Assembly (NCBI RefSeq): GCF_009765225.1
Contig: NZ_VMSF01000001.1
Span: forward strand, 2,604,001 to 2,668,000
Source: Leifsonia sp. AG29
GTDB taxonomy: Bacteria > Actinomycetota > Actinomycetes > Actinomycetales > Microbacteriaceae
Length of the DNA: 64,000 nt
Direction of reading: 5' to 3'
Of the stretch, positions 50,116 through 58,210 are shown one piece after another. The notes beneath the pieces are model-generated. The model was not told where the DNA came from, searched no databases, and saw only the letters and a program-made list of their open reading frames with translations. The position numbers and the translations under genes were made by a program. The number at the start of each line of letters is the position of its first letter. Within the stretch, counting starts at the first letter, position 1.

Positions 50116-51432
50116 ATGACGGCGATCGACACGATCTTCGACGCGAACGTGCGGGCCGTGATCCCGCTCGTCACCGCGTCGCTCGTCTCCCGCTACGGCA
50201 ACTTCGCCGACTGCGAGGACGCGGTCCAGGAGGCGCTGCTCGACGCCTCCATCACGTGGCCGCGGGAGGGGCGCCCGCGCGACGTGCGCGGCTGGCTGCT
50301 CACCGCGGCGCGCCGGCGGTACATCGACGCGATCCGTTCGGACGCAGCGCGCCGAGCTCGCGAGGAACGCGACGCCGCGCTCGGCGCGCTCGGTGCGGAG
50401 GTCCGCGACAGCGACGACTCGCTCGAGCTGCTCGTGCTGTGCTGCCACCCGGCCCTGCAGCCTGCGGCCCAGGTCGCGTTGGCTCTGCGCGCGGTCTGCG
50501 GGCTCAGCACCTCCCAGATCGCCGCCGCCTTCTACGTGAGCGAAGCCACCATGGCTCAGCGCATCACGCGGGCGAAGCGGGCGATCGACGCCGCCGGGCG
50601 ACGGTTCGGCCTGCCTGGGAGGGCCGAGGTCGTCGAACGATCCGCAGCCGTGCGCACCGCGCTCTACCTGATGTTCAACGAGGGGTATGCGCCCACGCAG
50701 GGCAATTCGCCCGTGCACGCGGAGCTCGTGTCGGAGGCGATCCGGCTCGCCAGGCTGCTCCATGCGGCGATCCCCGGTGAGTCGGAGACGATGGCGCTGC
50801 TGGCGCTCATGCTGCTGACCGACGCTCGCACCGAAGCCCGCGCCGACGCCGACGGGTCGCTGATCCCGCTGCCCGACCAAGACCGACGACGGTGGAACCA
50901 AGCCCGGCTGAAGGAGGGGCGACGCTTCGCCGCGGCCGCGCTCGGCGCCGGCCCCGCCACCCCACTCGTCATCCAGGCGGCGATCGCTGCCGTGCACGCG
51001 GCCGCGCCCGATGCCGATTCGACCGACTGGCGGCAGATCCTCGGGCTCTACGACGTGCTCGTCCGCATCGATCCGGGTCCGGCCCCGCGGCTCGGCCGGG
51101 CGGTGGCGGTCGGCATGGTGAGCGGACCGCTCGCCGGGCTCGCGGAGCTGGCCGACCTGGAGGCGGATGAGCGCCTCGCCGGGAGCCACCGCCTCCTCTC
51201 GGTCAAGGCCGCTCTGCTGGAGCGCGCGGGCGCGGTCGACGCCGCACGCGATGCGTACGCCGAGGCGCGTGAGCGCGCGACGAACGACGCGGAGCGCGCC
51301 TGGCTCGCGACGCGGGCCGAACGGCTTGCGGCCGGCCTCCCTCCCACCGCTTCGTCGACCTCGCTCGACGACCCCGTGCCGACCCTCGACCGAGGGCCGG
51401 CCTCCCCAGAAGAGAAGGAATCAAGGCAATGA
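50116..51432 (+). CDS. ECF42-type RNA polymerase sigma factor with C-terminal extension
   Basis: A 438-residue sigma factor. Region 2 is at about 10-80 (SRYGNFADCEDAVQEALLDA; GWLLTAARRRYIDAIR) and region 4 at about 110-165 (GLSTSQIAAAFYVSEATMAQRI). Then comes the DUF6596 extension (MFNEGYAPTQGNSPVHAELVSEAIRLARLL shortened) and TPR-like helices to the end. This is the ECF42 (SigJ-like) layout, which lacks an anti-sigma factor and relies on the C-terminal domain. GGAGGGAGGAG precedes the ATG. It overlaps the DGPF gene (ATGA), the classical partner of this group. Confidence 0.93.
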   Translation: MTAIDTIFDANVRAVIPLVTASLVSRYGNFADCEDAVQEALLDASITWPREGRPRDVRGWLLTAARRRYIDAIRSDAARRAREERDAALGALGAEVRDSDDSLELLVLCCHPALQPAAQVALALRAVCGLSTSQIAAAFYVSEATMAQRITRAKRAIDAAGRRFGLPGRAEVVERSAAVRTALYLMFNEGYAPTQGNSPVHAELVSEAIRLARLLHAAIPGESETMALLALMLLTDARTEARADADGSLIPLPDQDRRRWNQARLKEGRRFAAAALGAGPATPLVIQAAIAAVHAAAPDADSTDWRQILGLYDVLVRIDPGPAPRLGRAVAVGMVSGPLAGLAELADLEADERLAGSHRLLSVKAALLERAGAVDAARDAYAEARERATNDAERAWLATRAERLAAGLPPTASSTSLDDPVPTLDRGPASPEEKESRQ

Positions 51433-51830
51433 CGGACACCGCCCTCAATCAGTACCTGCTGCTCTACGTGACCGCGCCCGACGGCGAGCCGTGGAGCGAA
51501 GCCGACGACGACATCGCCGACTGGGTCGCCGCCGGCGAATCGACCGGCGCGCTCATCATCGGCGAGCGCCTGACCGGGAAGTCGGACGCCCGGATGGTGG
51601 CGAAGCGCTCCGGCCAGGTCACCGTGAGCGACGGCCCGTTCGCGGAATTCAAGGAGTGGTTCGCCGGCTTCGACCTCATCAACGCCGCCGACCTCGACGC
51701 AGCCGTGGAGATCGGCTCGCGCCACCCGGGAGCCCGGTACGGGAAGGTGCTCGTGCTGCCGCTGATGGACGCCGTCCAGTCCAACGAGATGCTGGAGGCG
51801 ACGGTCCGGGCGCGGAGCGCGGTGGCGTAG
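51429..51830 (+). CDS. YCII-related DGPF-domain protein
   Basis: A 133-residue protein with the family hallmark VSDGPFAEFKEWFAGF (about 58-73) in a ferredoxin-like YCII fold. DGPF proteins are encoded beside ECF42 sigma factors across actinobacteria; their role is unclear but may be in sensing or in the response. It is translationally coupled to the sigma factor. Confidence 0.92.
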   Translation: MTDTALNQYLLLYVTAPDGEPWSEADDDIADWVAAGESTGALIIGERLTGKSDARMVAKRSGQVTVSDGPFAEFKEWFAGFDLINAADLDAAVEIGSRHPGARYGKVLVLPLMDAVQSNEMLEATVRARSAVA

Positions 51831-51970
51831 CCGCTCACCGGTGCGGGCTCGGCGACCGCGACCTGCTCGCGTTCGCGACCGCCGGCCCGGCATGTCGCAG
51901 AGCGACGACGGGCGCGTCCGCTAGGTTCCTCAATGCGGACAATCGGTTGCCGCATATTGGGGGAAAGTCA

Positions 51971-52438
51971 ATGAAGAAGCTTGCTGTCGCTGCCGCCTCG
52001 ATCGCACTCGTCGCCGCACTCACCGGGTGCTCCGCGTCAGGCGCCGCGGCCCACACCGCGAAACCGACCGCGGCAGCGTCGGCCACGGCCCAGGCGACGC
52101 AGACCCACGCTCAAGCGTGCACCGTCGTGATGGACAAGCTGCGCAGTCTCTCGTCGATGCAGAGCGACCTCGCGTCCGCGATGACCGACCCGGCGAAGGC
52201 GCAAGCGATGCTCGACACCATGGCGAGCACCTTCACGAGCATGGATTCCAGCGTCACCAACCCCGAAGTGAAGGCCAAGACCTCCGCGGTCGCCTCCGCG
52301 TTCACCGACTACGCGACCTACATCAAGAAGGTCCAGGCGACCCCGTCCAGCCTCGACACCAATGAGCTCACCGCCAAGCTCAAGGCCCTGTCGAGCGCGT
52401 CGACGGCGGTCGGCCAGGAGTGCGCCGGCGGCAAGTAG
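51971..52438 (+). CDS. Putative lipoprotein, helical
   Basis: A 155-residue protein with a lipoprotein signal (MKKLAVAAASIALVAALTGCS), an Ala/Thr-rich linker and a helical domain with two cysteines (QACTVVMDKL and GQECAGG). GGGGGAAAG precedes ATG 51971. Just upstream CATATT and the inverted repeat ATGCGG/CCGCAT (51933-51938 and 51950-51955) mark a plausible promoter with an operator. No functional family is recognised; the frame upstream of 51971 is a shadow. Confidence 0.75.
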   Translation: MKKLAVAAASIALVAALTGCSASGAAAHTAKPTAAASATAQATQTHAQACTVVMDKLRSLSSMQSDLASAMTDPAKAQAMLDTMASTFTSMDSSVTNPEVKAKTSAVASAFTDYATYIKKVQATPSSLDTNELTAKLKALSSASTAVGQECAGGK

Positions 52439-52460
52439 CCTCGGCCGCGAGACTAGCGCT

Positions 52461-52799
52461 CTACCGCGAACCCATCCAGGAGCCGATCCACGAATTGCCG
52501 CCGCGCGGATCCTGGGACGGCTGTGGTTCGTCAAAGTGCGGATTCGGGCGCCCGGGCGTGGTCTGCGGCGCCTCTCGGAGGCGCATGGCGGAGACGATGG
52601 CGAACACGCTCACGGCAAGCAGGACGACGCCGGGAGCGACAAGGGAGTAGCCGACCGGGTTCCCCCGCAAGACCGTGATCACGCCTACCGGCCCGGTGAG
52701 CCAAGCCCCGAAACCAGACAGGCACGCGAGAACGACCAGCCACACGACGCGCCGCCGACGGCGCTGTGACCGTTCGAACTCTTTCATCAATTCGCTCAT
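52461..52799 (-). CDS. Small two-helix membrane protein
   Basis: A 112-residue protein with a basic cytosolic start (KEFERSQRRRRRVVW), two hydrophobic segments (about 18-45 and 48-72) and a polar Pro-rich tail. GGGGGGAACGCG precedes the ATG. The function is unknown. Confidence 0.7.
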   Translation of the reverse strand: MSELMKEFERSQRRRRRVVWLVVLACLSGFGAWLTGPVGVITVLRGNPVGYSLVAPGVVLLAVSVFAIVSAMRLREAPQTTPGRPNPHFDEPQPSQDPRGGNSWIGSWMGSR

Positions 52800-52910
52800 C
52801 GCGTTCCCCCCTTTTCGGAATCATATGCGCCACGGGCAGACCATCGACCTGCGAGGCGCAACCTTCGAGGAAGTGAACCGTCGTCAGCGGTCGGCGCTAC
52901 CCTCGGGCAC

Positions 52911-53330
52911 ATGGACCAGCGCATCAGTCTCGTGACCCTCGGTGTGGCCGACCTGGCGAGGAGCCGGGCGTTCTACGAGGAGGGGCTCGGCTGGACGCCC
53001 GCAGAATCGCCGGAGGGCGTGGTCTTCTACCAGCTTCCCGGCATGGCGTTCGCCCTTTTCGGGCGCGACGATCTCGCCGACGATGCGCACCACCCGATAG
53101 ACGGAACGTTCAGCGGCATCACGCTCGCTTGCAACCAGCGGTCGGAGGAGGATGTCGACCGCGTCTTCGCGGAGGCGGAGGCGGCAGGGGCTCGCATCCT
53201 GAAACCTGCCGAGCGTGTGTTCTGGGGCGGATACTCCGGGTACTTCGCCGACCCGGACGGGCACGTGTGGGAGGTCGCGTACAACCCGGGCTGGGCGCTC
53301 GCGGAGGACGGGACGCTCACCGTCACCTGA
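52911..53330 (+). CDS. VOC/glyoxalase-fold protein
   Basis: A 139-residue protein with ISLVTLGVADLARSRAFYEE at the start and GYFADPDGHVWEVAYNP at the end, retaining the metal-ligand pattern better than the VOC protein at 43921. It may be a glyoxalase-type lyase. TACCCT lies exactly seven bases before ATG 52911, fitting a leaderless mRNA. Confidence 0.9.
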   Translation: MDQRISLVTLGVADLARSRAFYEEGLGWTPAESPEGVVFYQLPGMAFALFGRDDLADDAHHPIDGTFSGITLACNQRSEEDVDRVFAEAEAAGARILKPAERVFWGGYSGYFADPDGHVWEVAYNPGWALAEDGTLTVT

Positions 53331-53349
53331 ACTAACTCGGAGTCTTCGC

Positions 53350-53418
53350 TAAACTGGGTGAGTCGGGGGGGACTTGCCTATCGGGGCAATTTGTCTGGTT
53401 CGATTTCCAGAGTCCTCC
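53350..53418 (+). ncRNA. Candidate small structured RNA (three-stem, tRNA-like but no anticodon arm)
   Basis: In the 137-bp gap between convergent genes a -10-like box TAAACT (53350-53355) is followed 11 bases later by three nested/tandem stems. A closing 7-bp stem GGGGGAC/GTCCTCC (53367-53373 with 53412-53418) has one G-U pair; a 5-bp arm is TTGCC/GGCAA (53374-53378 with 53385-53389); and a second 5-bp arm TCTGG/CCAGA (53394-53398 with 53407-53411) has loop TTCGATTT. The last arm imitates a tRNA T-arm, but the loop is one base too long and no anticodon arm exists. It may be a small RNA or a complex bidirectional terminator; low confidence. Confidence 0.3.
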
Positions 53419-53467
53419 ACTGCGATTCCCGCGGCAGCACCCGGAATGAATCATGAGGGTACCCGGT

Positions 53468-54202
53468 TCACGATTCCCCGATCGCGCCTGCCGGGGGGAG
53501 CGTTTTGAGCAGATCCAAGGCGACCTCCGACAGGCTCCCCGGGTCAGCCCGGTACACCACGAGCATCATGCCGTCCGTGCCGTCGATCAGCGTCTTCTCC
53601 CGCGTCAGGCGGAGCTGCCCGACGATGGGGTGTCGCCACTCCCCCACGTTCGACTGCTGCGGCGCCGGCGACTCCTCCGCCCACAGCCTCCGGAAGCGGA
53701 CGCTCCGCACACTCAGTTCACCGACCAGGGCCTGGAGGCTCTGATCGCCGGGCTCGCGCTCCGCTCGATACAGCAGGTAGCGGGTCATCGCGACCGTGAC
53801 AGGCTCCCAATCGCCGCCCAACTCACGGATGCCGTCATCCAAGAAGGTCGACAGGATCAGATTCGTGCCCGGCTCGAAGAAGGCAGCCAGCGACCGGGCG
53901 TGCCGGTTCGACTCGAGGACGTCCATCAACCGCCCCTGAACGTACGCCGGGGTCGCCATTCGCTGAAGCGCGTGGGAAACGGCCGGTGGTACCGGCTCAG
54001 GACGGGACGAGGACTCGCCCCACGGCAGCCGGCGCCGCACGGCGTTGGCGCCCAGCGTGCGTCCCGGGCTGGCAGCCAAGAGGCCCGCGAGGGCGTCGCG
54101 AGTCTCGTCTTCACTCCGTGCGCGATCGAGCCGCGCCGCCCACTCGCGGACCATCGAGTCCTCCACGTCGCGGGCCCGGATCAGCAGCGTCCGATGGGGC
54201 AC
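53468..54202 (-). CDS. MmyB-like ligand-binding domain protein without a visible HTH
   Basis: A 244-residue protein whose residues about 70-235 match the ligand-binding half of XRE/MmyB regulators (EPVPPAVSHALQRMATPAYVQGRLMDVLESN shortened; YLLYRAEREPGDQSLQALVGEL; WRHPIVGQLRLTREKTLIDGTDG). Full-length members have an N-terminal HTH of about 80 residues with LRREELALLAGVS-type sequence; here the N-terminus instead is a different, Arg-rich helical stretch. The start is uncertain: GTG 54202 or ATG 54154. It may be a truncated regulator or a ligand-binding partner. Confidence 0.7.
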   Translation of the reverse strand: MPHRTLLIRARDVEDSMVREWAARLDRARSEDETRDALAGLLAASPGRTLGANAVRRRLPWGESSSRPEPVPPAVSHALQRMATPAYVQGRLMDVLESNRHARSLAAFFEPGTNLILSTFLDDGIRELGGDWEPVTVAMTRYLLYRAEREPGDQSLQALVGELSVRSVRFRRLWAEESPAPQQSNVGEWRHPIVGQLRLTREKTLIDGTDGMMLVVYRADPGSLSEVALDLLKTLPPAGAIGES

Positions 54203-54372
54203 ATCAATCTCATCTCCTCGAGAGCGTCAGGCGGGCCTCCGCGAGCCGCTGGCCCGACCCTAGCGGCCCTGAACGGCCACTCATATCGACCTGCCGGGTC
54301 GTTTGCGTAAGGCTCGGGCTGACGCCATCTCCCGGTCCAGAGCGCCGGGCTCCGCGGGTGCAGGATGAGCAC

Positions 54373-54627
54373 ATGAAGCTGACGCTCGACCTGCACGACA
54401 TCTACAACCGGGGCGGCGATATCGATCGCGCCCTGCGCGCAGTCATCGCGGACGCTGTCGCGAAGAAGGCGCCACTGATCGAGATCATCCCGGGCAAGGG
54501 ATCAGGCGCACTGAAGAAGCGAGTGCTGCGCTTCCTGGATCAGCCGGAGATCAAGGCCCAGTACCACCGAGTCGAGAAGGACTCGAAGAACTTCGGGCGC
54601 GTGTTCGTGCACTTCCGGTGGAAGTGA
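54373..54627 (+). CDS. Small MutS-related (Smr) domain protein
   Basis: An 84-residue stand-alone Smr domain. The conserved LDLH is at 5-8, and IEIIPGKGSGALKKRVLRFL (about 38-57) holds the HGxG-like GKGSG motif. Smr domains nick or bind branched nucleic acids; short stand-alone forms are common in bacteria. AGGA lies eight bases before ATG 54373. The 238 bp after this gene shows nothing recognisable. Confidence 0.9.
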   Translation: MKLTLDLHDIYNRGGDIDRALRAVIADAVAKKAPLIEIIPGKGSGALKKRVLRFLDQPEIKAQYHRVEKDSKNFGRVFVHFRWK

Positions 54628-54865
54628 GGGACGAGCCCAAGACGAATTGGACAGCCTCCTGGTAGCGGCCATCGTCGGCCACGGGTCCCGAACGCGGCGA
54701 GGACCCCCTGGGAAGGCATCACGAGGCCCCCGGTAGCTCACTGTCGGCAACGAACATCGGCGGCATGTCTTCGGCGAAGGTGCTCTGTTATGACTGCTTG
54801 CTGAGAAAGTTCACAGCCGGACGCTCTCAGCTGTGGGGGCGTCCATTCGCTGAAAGGGATGACAC

Positions 54866-55663
54866 GTGAAGCGCCACCCTCTGGTCGTCTTCTTCGTCGC
54901 AGCATTCGCATTCCCCTGGTTGCTCTGGGGAACCACACTCGCTCTGCAGGTCGGTCTCATCGGCTGGCACATCCCCGAGTCTCTCGGCTTCTGGATCGGG
55001 CTCCCGCTCGCCACCTACGGCACCGCGGCCCTGACCGGCGGGTGGCCGGCAGTCAAGGACCTGCTGCTGCGCCTCATCCGGGTCAAGGTCCGTCCGCTCT
55101 GGTATCTCGTCGCGATCGGACTGCCGGTCGGCATCGCCGCGGCGGCGGTCGGCCTCGGGACTCTGAGCCCGACCCCCGCGGCCGTCGGAGCCCTGATTCC
55201 GGCCAGCGCGATTCTCGGTGCGCTCCTCCTCAACTGCTGGGAGTGGTTGATCACCGAGGAGACCGCGTGGCGCGGTTACGCCCTCCCCCGGCTGCAAAGA
55301 CGATTCGACCCGCTCACCGCTTCGCTCGTGCTCGGGGCCCTGTGGGCGCTGTGGCACCTGCCGTTGTTCTTCATCGCCGACAGCTTCCAAGCGCGCATCC
55401 CGTTCTTGGGCTTCGCGCTGTCCACAGTGGCGACGTCGGTCTTGATCGGCTGGCTGTTCAACCACGCGCGCGGTAGCGTCCTGCTCGCGGCGCTCTTCCA
55501 TGGGTTCACGGACGTGTCGATCGCGTTCAGCGGCGTCCTGACCTCCGGGGCGGCGCTGTTCTGGATCACGGTCGGCATCCAGGTTCTCCTCGCCGCAGCG
55601 GTCTCCGTCGATCTCCACCGGCGAGACCGCCGCTCGCCCGAGCTCCCGGCGACCACGATCTGA
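54866..55663 (+). CDS. CPBP-family intramembrane metalloprotease
   Basis: A 265-residue protein with about eight hydrophobic segments and the three CPBP motifs: Glu131-Glu132 with Arg136 (TEETAWRG), His164 (WALWHLPLF) and His212 (LFHGFTDV). It is an ABI/CAAX-prenyl-endopeptidase-like (Rce1-type) membrane protease, often linked to bacteriocin self-immunity or unknown processing. The start codon is GTG 54866. The 254 bases after it hold no gene that I can support. Confidence 0.92.
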   Translation: MKRHPLVVFFVAAFAFPWLLWGTTLALQVGLIGWHIPESLGFWIGLPLATYGTAALTGGWPAVKDLLLRLIRVKVRPLWYLVAIGLPVGIAAAAVGLGTLSPTPAAVGALIPASAILGALLLNCWEWLITEETAWRGYALPRLQRRFDPLTASLVLGALWALWHLPLFFIADSFQARIPFLGFALSTVATSVLIGWLFNHARGSVLLAALFHGFTDVSIAFSGVLTSGAALFWITVGIQVLLAAAVSVDLHRRDRRSPELPATTI

Positions 55664-55917
55664 TCGACCCGGCAGACCGCTCGTCCCGTCATGCACCGAA
55701 GGCGCCCAGCGGCGCCCGGGAACGGGCGCGTCCTAGCCGTGATGATCCGGCCCGCGTCGACCGGGAGGGAGGTCCAATCCAGGACTACCCCAGCCAGGAC
55801 TATGCCAGGGAGCCGCTGCGGGAAGTCGGCCACCCAGTGCCATCACGGCGCGATTTATGCGCTTAGTGGCGAACCAGCCAGTGGTGGAGCGCGCCCACCT
55901 CCCGCGAGACTGGAGCC

Positions 55918-56706
55918 ATGACCCGAACATCTGCTCACGCTGTGTCCCTCACGCCACTGGGCGGCCCGACGGTCCTCATCGGCTTCGCCGGACACCGCTT
56001 CCTCGTCGATCCCACCTTCGACCCCGCCGGGGACTACCCGGTCGGCTCCCGGGTCCTGACCAAGACCTCCGACGCGATCGTCTCCGCCGACGAGATCGGG
56101 CCGGTCGACGCCGTTCTCCTCTCGCACGACCAGCACCCCGACAACCTCGACCGCGCCGGACGGGTCTTCGCCGAGAACGCCCCTCTGGTGCTCACCACCC
56201 GGCTGGCCGCCGGTCGTCTCCGCGGGCGCTGCCGCGGGCTCTTGCCGGGAGAGCGCGCCGACGTGGGCAGCGTGACCGTGACCGCCGTCCCCGCGCAGCA
56301 CGGTCCCGACGGAACCGAGGACAAGACCGGGCCGGTGATCGGATTCGTCCTCGAGGCGCCCGACGCCCCCACGCTCTACATCTCGGGCGACAACGCGTCC
56401 CTGGACGTCGTTCGCGCCGTCGCCGACCGATTCCCCGAGATCGAGATCGCCATCCTCTTCGGCGGGGCGGCCCGGAGCCCGCTCGTCGACGGGTTCCTCA
56501 CGCTGACCAGCAGCGAAGCGGTCGAGGCCGCGGCGATCCTCGGCCATCCTCGCGTCTTGGCCGCACACACGGATGGCTGGGCCCACTTCACACAGGACGG
56601 TTCGTCCTTCCGCGCCGCCTTCGAGGAGGCGGGCATCGGGCCCCTGCTGCTTGACACTAGTCCGGGCGTTCCTGTCCACCTCGACCGTTCCGTTCAGCAG
56701 GGGTGA
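55918..56706 (+). CDS. UlaG-like metallo-beta-lactamase-fold hydrolase
   Basis: A 262-residue protein with GGPTVLIGFAGHRFLVDPTFD at the start, a metal site in LLSHDQHPDN (a variant of HxHxDH), PAQHGPDG and ISGDNASLD, and a late His in AAHTDGWAHF. It is like UlaG/RomA-type hydrolases acting on lactones, phospholipids or nucleotides; the substrate is unknown. The ribosome site (ACTGGAGCC) is close to the ATG. Confidence 0.85.
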   Translation: MTRTSAHAVSLTPLGGPTVLIGFAGHRFLVDPTFDPAGDYPVGSRVLTKTSDAIVSADEIGPVDAVLLSHDQHPDNLDRAGRVFAENAPLVLTTRLAAGRLRGRCRGLLPGERADVGSVTVTAVPAQHGPDGTEDKTGPVIGFVLEAPDAPTLYISGDNASLDVVRAVADRFPEIEIAILFGGAARSPLVDGFLTLTSSEAVEAAAILGHPRVLAAHTDGWAHFTQDGSSFRAAFEEAGIGPLLLDTSPGVPVHLDRSVQQG

Positions 56707-56767
56707 GTGCATCCGCTCAACAGGCAGTCACTCACCCGCGACCGGCGCGGCTGAGAAAATGGAGCGC

Positions 56768-57118
56768 ATGACCGAACCCGTCGTCAGGCGCACCGTCCTC
56801 CGTGAGACGCTGACCGACTTCGCGACCGGATCCGTAGAAGTACGGAGGATCACGCTGCAGCCCGGTGTCGTCGGAGGCCCGCATCACCACAACGGTCCCG
56901 TCTTCGGCGTCATCGAACGGGGCTCCGTCATGTTCCAAGTGGATGGCGGAGAAGAGCAGCTCCTCCGCCCCGGCGACGTGTTCTACGAGCCCGAGCAAGC
57001 CCTGGTCGACCGATTCGACGCCACCGACGAGGGCGTCACCTTCCTCGGTTACTTCCTCAGCCGACCTGGGCAGGACCCGGAGCTCATCGCAGGACCGCCC
57101 ACCCGTTCACAACACTGA
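56768..57118 (+). CDS. Cupin-domain protein
   Basis: A 116-residue single-domain cupin with motif 1 GPHHHNGPVFGVIERG (about 37-52) and motif 2 LLRPGDVFYEPEQ. Three adjacent histidines can bind a metal. It may be an enzyme or a small-molecule-binding regulator. ATG 56768 is chosen because GAAAAT lies seven bases upstream, the leaderless spacing; ATG 56759 is an alternative. Confidence 0.85.
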   Translation: MTEPVVRRTVLRETLTDFATGSVEVRRITLQPGVVGGPHHHNGPVFGVIERGSVMFQVDGGEEQLLRPGDVFYEPEQALVDRFDATDEGVTFLGYFLSRPGQDPELIAGPPTRSQH

Positions 57119-57199
57119 ACGGGAGAGCCCGACCGAAGCTGTCACCTCGCTGTTGCCTCTGGGCCGCTGGCGGCCTTACTGTGCCGCGAGAGGATCACG

Positions 57200-58210
57200 A
57201 TGAGGGATGCCGATACGCCCGAAGAAGGCTCACCGATGGGCAGCCCGCGCGGCCCCGGGTGCACGTGCGGCGCACCTGAACGCCGTCAATTCCTGCCGAT
57301 CAGTCAAGCCGAGCCCGCCAGGTCGTCTCAATCGTCCCCCGCTTCGCACACGATCGAACAGGTGACCATCCCGGCGGGTGTCTTCGTGATGGGCGACTCC
57401 TCGGGCGACCGGAACCCCGGCGACGGCGAAGCACCGCTCCACGAGGTGACGCTGGACAGCTTCACGATCGACGCGACCAGCGTGACCAACGACGACTTCG
57501 GGCGGTTCGTCGACGCGACCGGATATGTGACCGAGGCAGAGAGCTTCGGGTTCTCGGCTGTTTTCCACCTGGCACTCGCCGCTTCCGCCGAGGACGTGGT
57601 CGGGCAGCCGCCGGAGACGCCGTGGTGGCTGGGTGTGCGCGGAGCGGACTGGCGCCACCCGGGTGGACCAGCCTCCTCCCTAACCGGTGTCGGGGATCAT
57701 CCGGTGACCCATGTGAGCTGGAACGACGCCGTCGCATACTGCGCCTGGGCGGGCCGTCGTCTGCCCACGGAAGCGGAATGGGAGTATGCGGCCCGCGGCG
57801 GCCTCGCCGGCGCGAAATACCCGTGGGGTGACGCGGAGGTCGACGACAACGGCTGGCTTGCGAACATCTGGCAGGGCGTGTTCCCGATCGTCAACACGGA
57901 GGATGACGGGTACCTGACCACCGCTCCGGTCCGCAGTTTCGCCCCGAACGGCTACGGGCTCTGGCAGATGGTCGGAAACGTCTGGGAATGGTGCGCGGAC
58001 TGGTATTCGCCCGACTACTACCGCCGCTCCCCCGCACAAGACCCGGCAGGTCCGGTGAAGGGGACTTCCCGGGTCATGCGCGGTGGCAGCTACCTGTGCC
58101 ACATCTCCTACTGCAACCGCTACCGCAACTCTGCCCGGTCCCACAACACCCCCAACTCGTCCACAGGCAATATGGGATTCCGTACCGTCGCGCTCACTGT
58201 CGGGCCATAG
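57200..58210 (+). CDS. Formylglycine-generating enzyme
   Basis: A 336-residue SUMF1/FGE-type enzyme. It has the conserved ATSVTNDDFGRFVDATGY, PVTHVSWNDAVAYCAWAGRRLPTEAEWEYA (shortened), GLWQMVGNVWEWCADW and, at the active site, GGSYLCHISYCNRYR. The copper-binding cysteines Cys300 and Cys305 match the spacing of those in characterised aerobic FGEs. It oxidises the cysteine of a CxPxR motif in sulfatases to formylglycine. It is convergent with, and overlaps by 17 bases, the arylsulfatase that carries such a motif. The N-terminal 55 residues are not conserved; a start at ATG 57236 is possible. Confidence 0.95.
   Translation: MRDADTPEEGSPMGSPRGPGCTCGAPERRQFLPISQAEPARSSQSSPASHTIEQVTIPAGVFVMGDSSGDRNPGDGEAPLHEVTLDSFTIDATSVTNDDFGRFVDATGYVTEAESFGFSAVFHLALAASAEDVVGQPPETPWWLGVRGADWRHPGGPASSLTGVGDHPVTHVSWNDAVAYCAWAGRRLPTEAEWEYAARGGLAGAKYPWGDAEVDDNGWLANIWQGVFPIVNTEDDGYLTTAPVRSFAPNGYGLWQMVGNVWEWCADWYSPDYYRRSPAQDPAGPVKGTSRVMRGGSYLCHISYCNRYRNSARSHNTPNSSTGNMGFRTVALTVGP

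Noticed and set aside
53367-53418. A tRNA gene
   Set aside because: Acceptor-, D- and T-like arms can be drawn, but there is no anticodon arm and the T-loop has eight bases; kept only as a low-confidence structured RNA.
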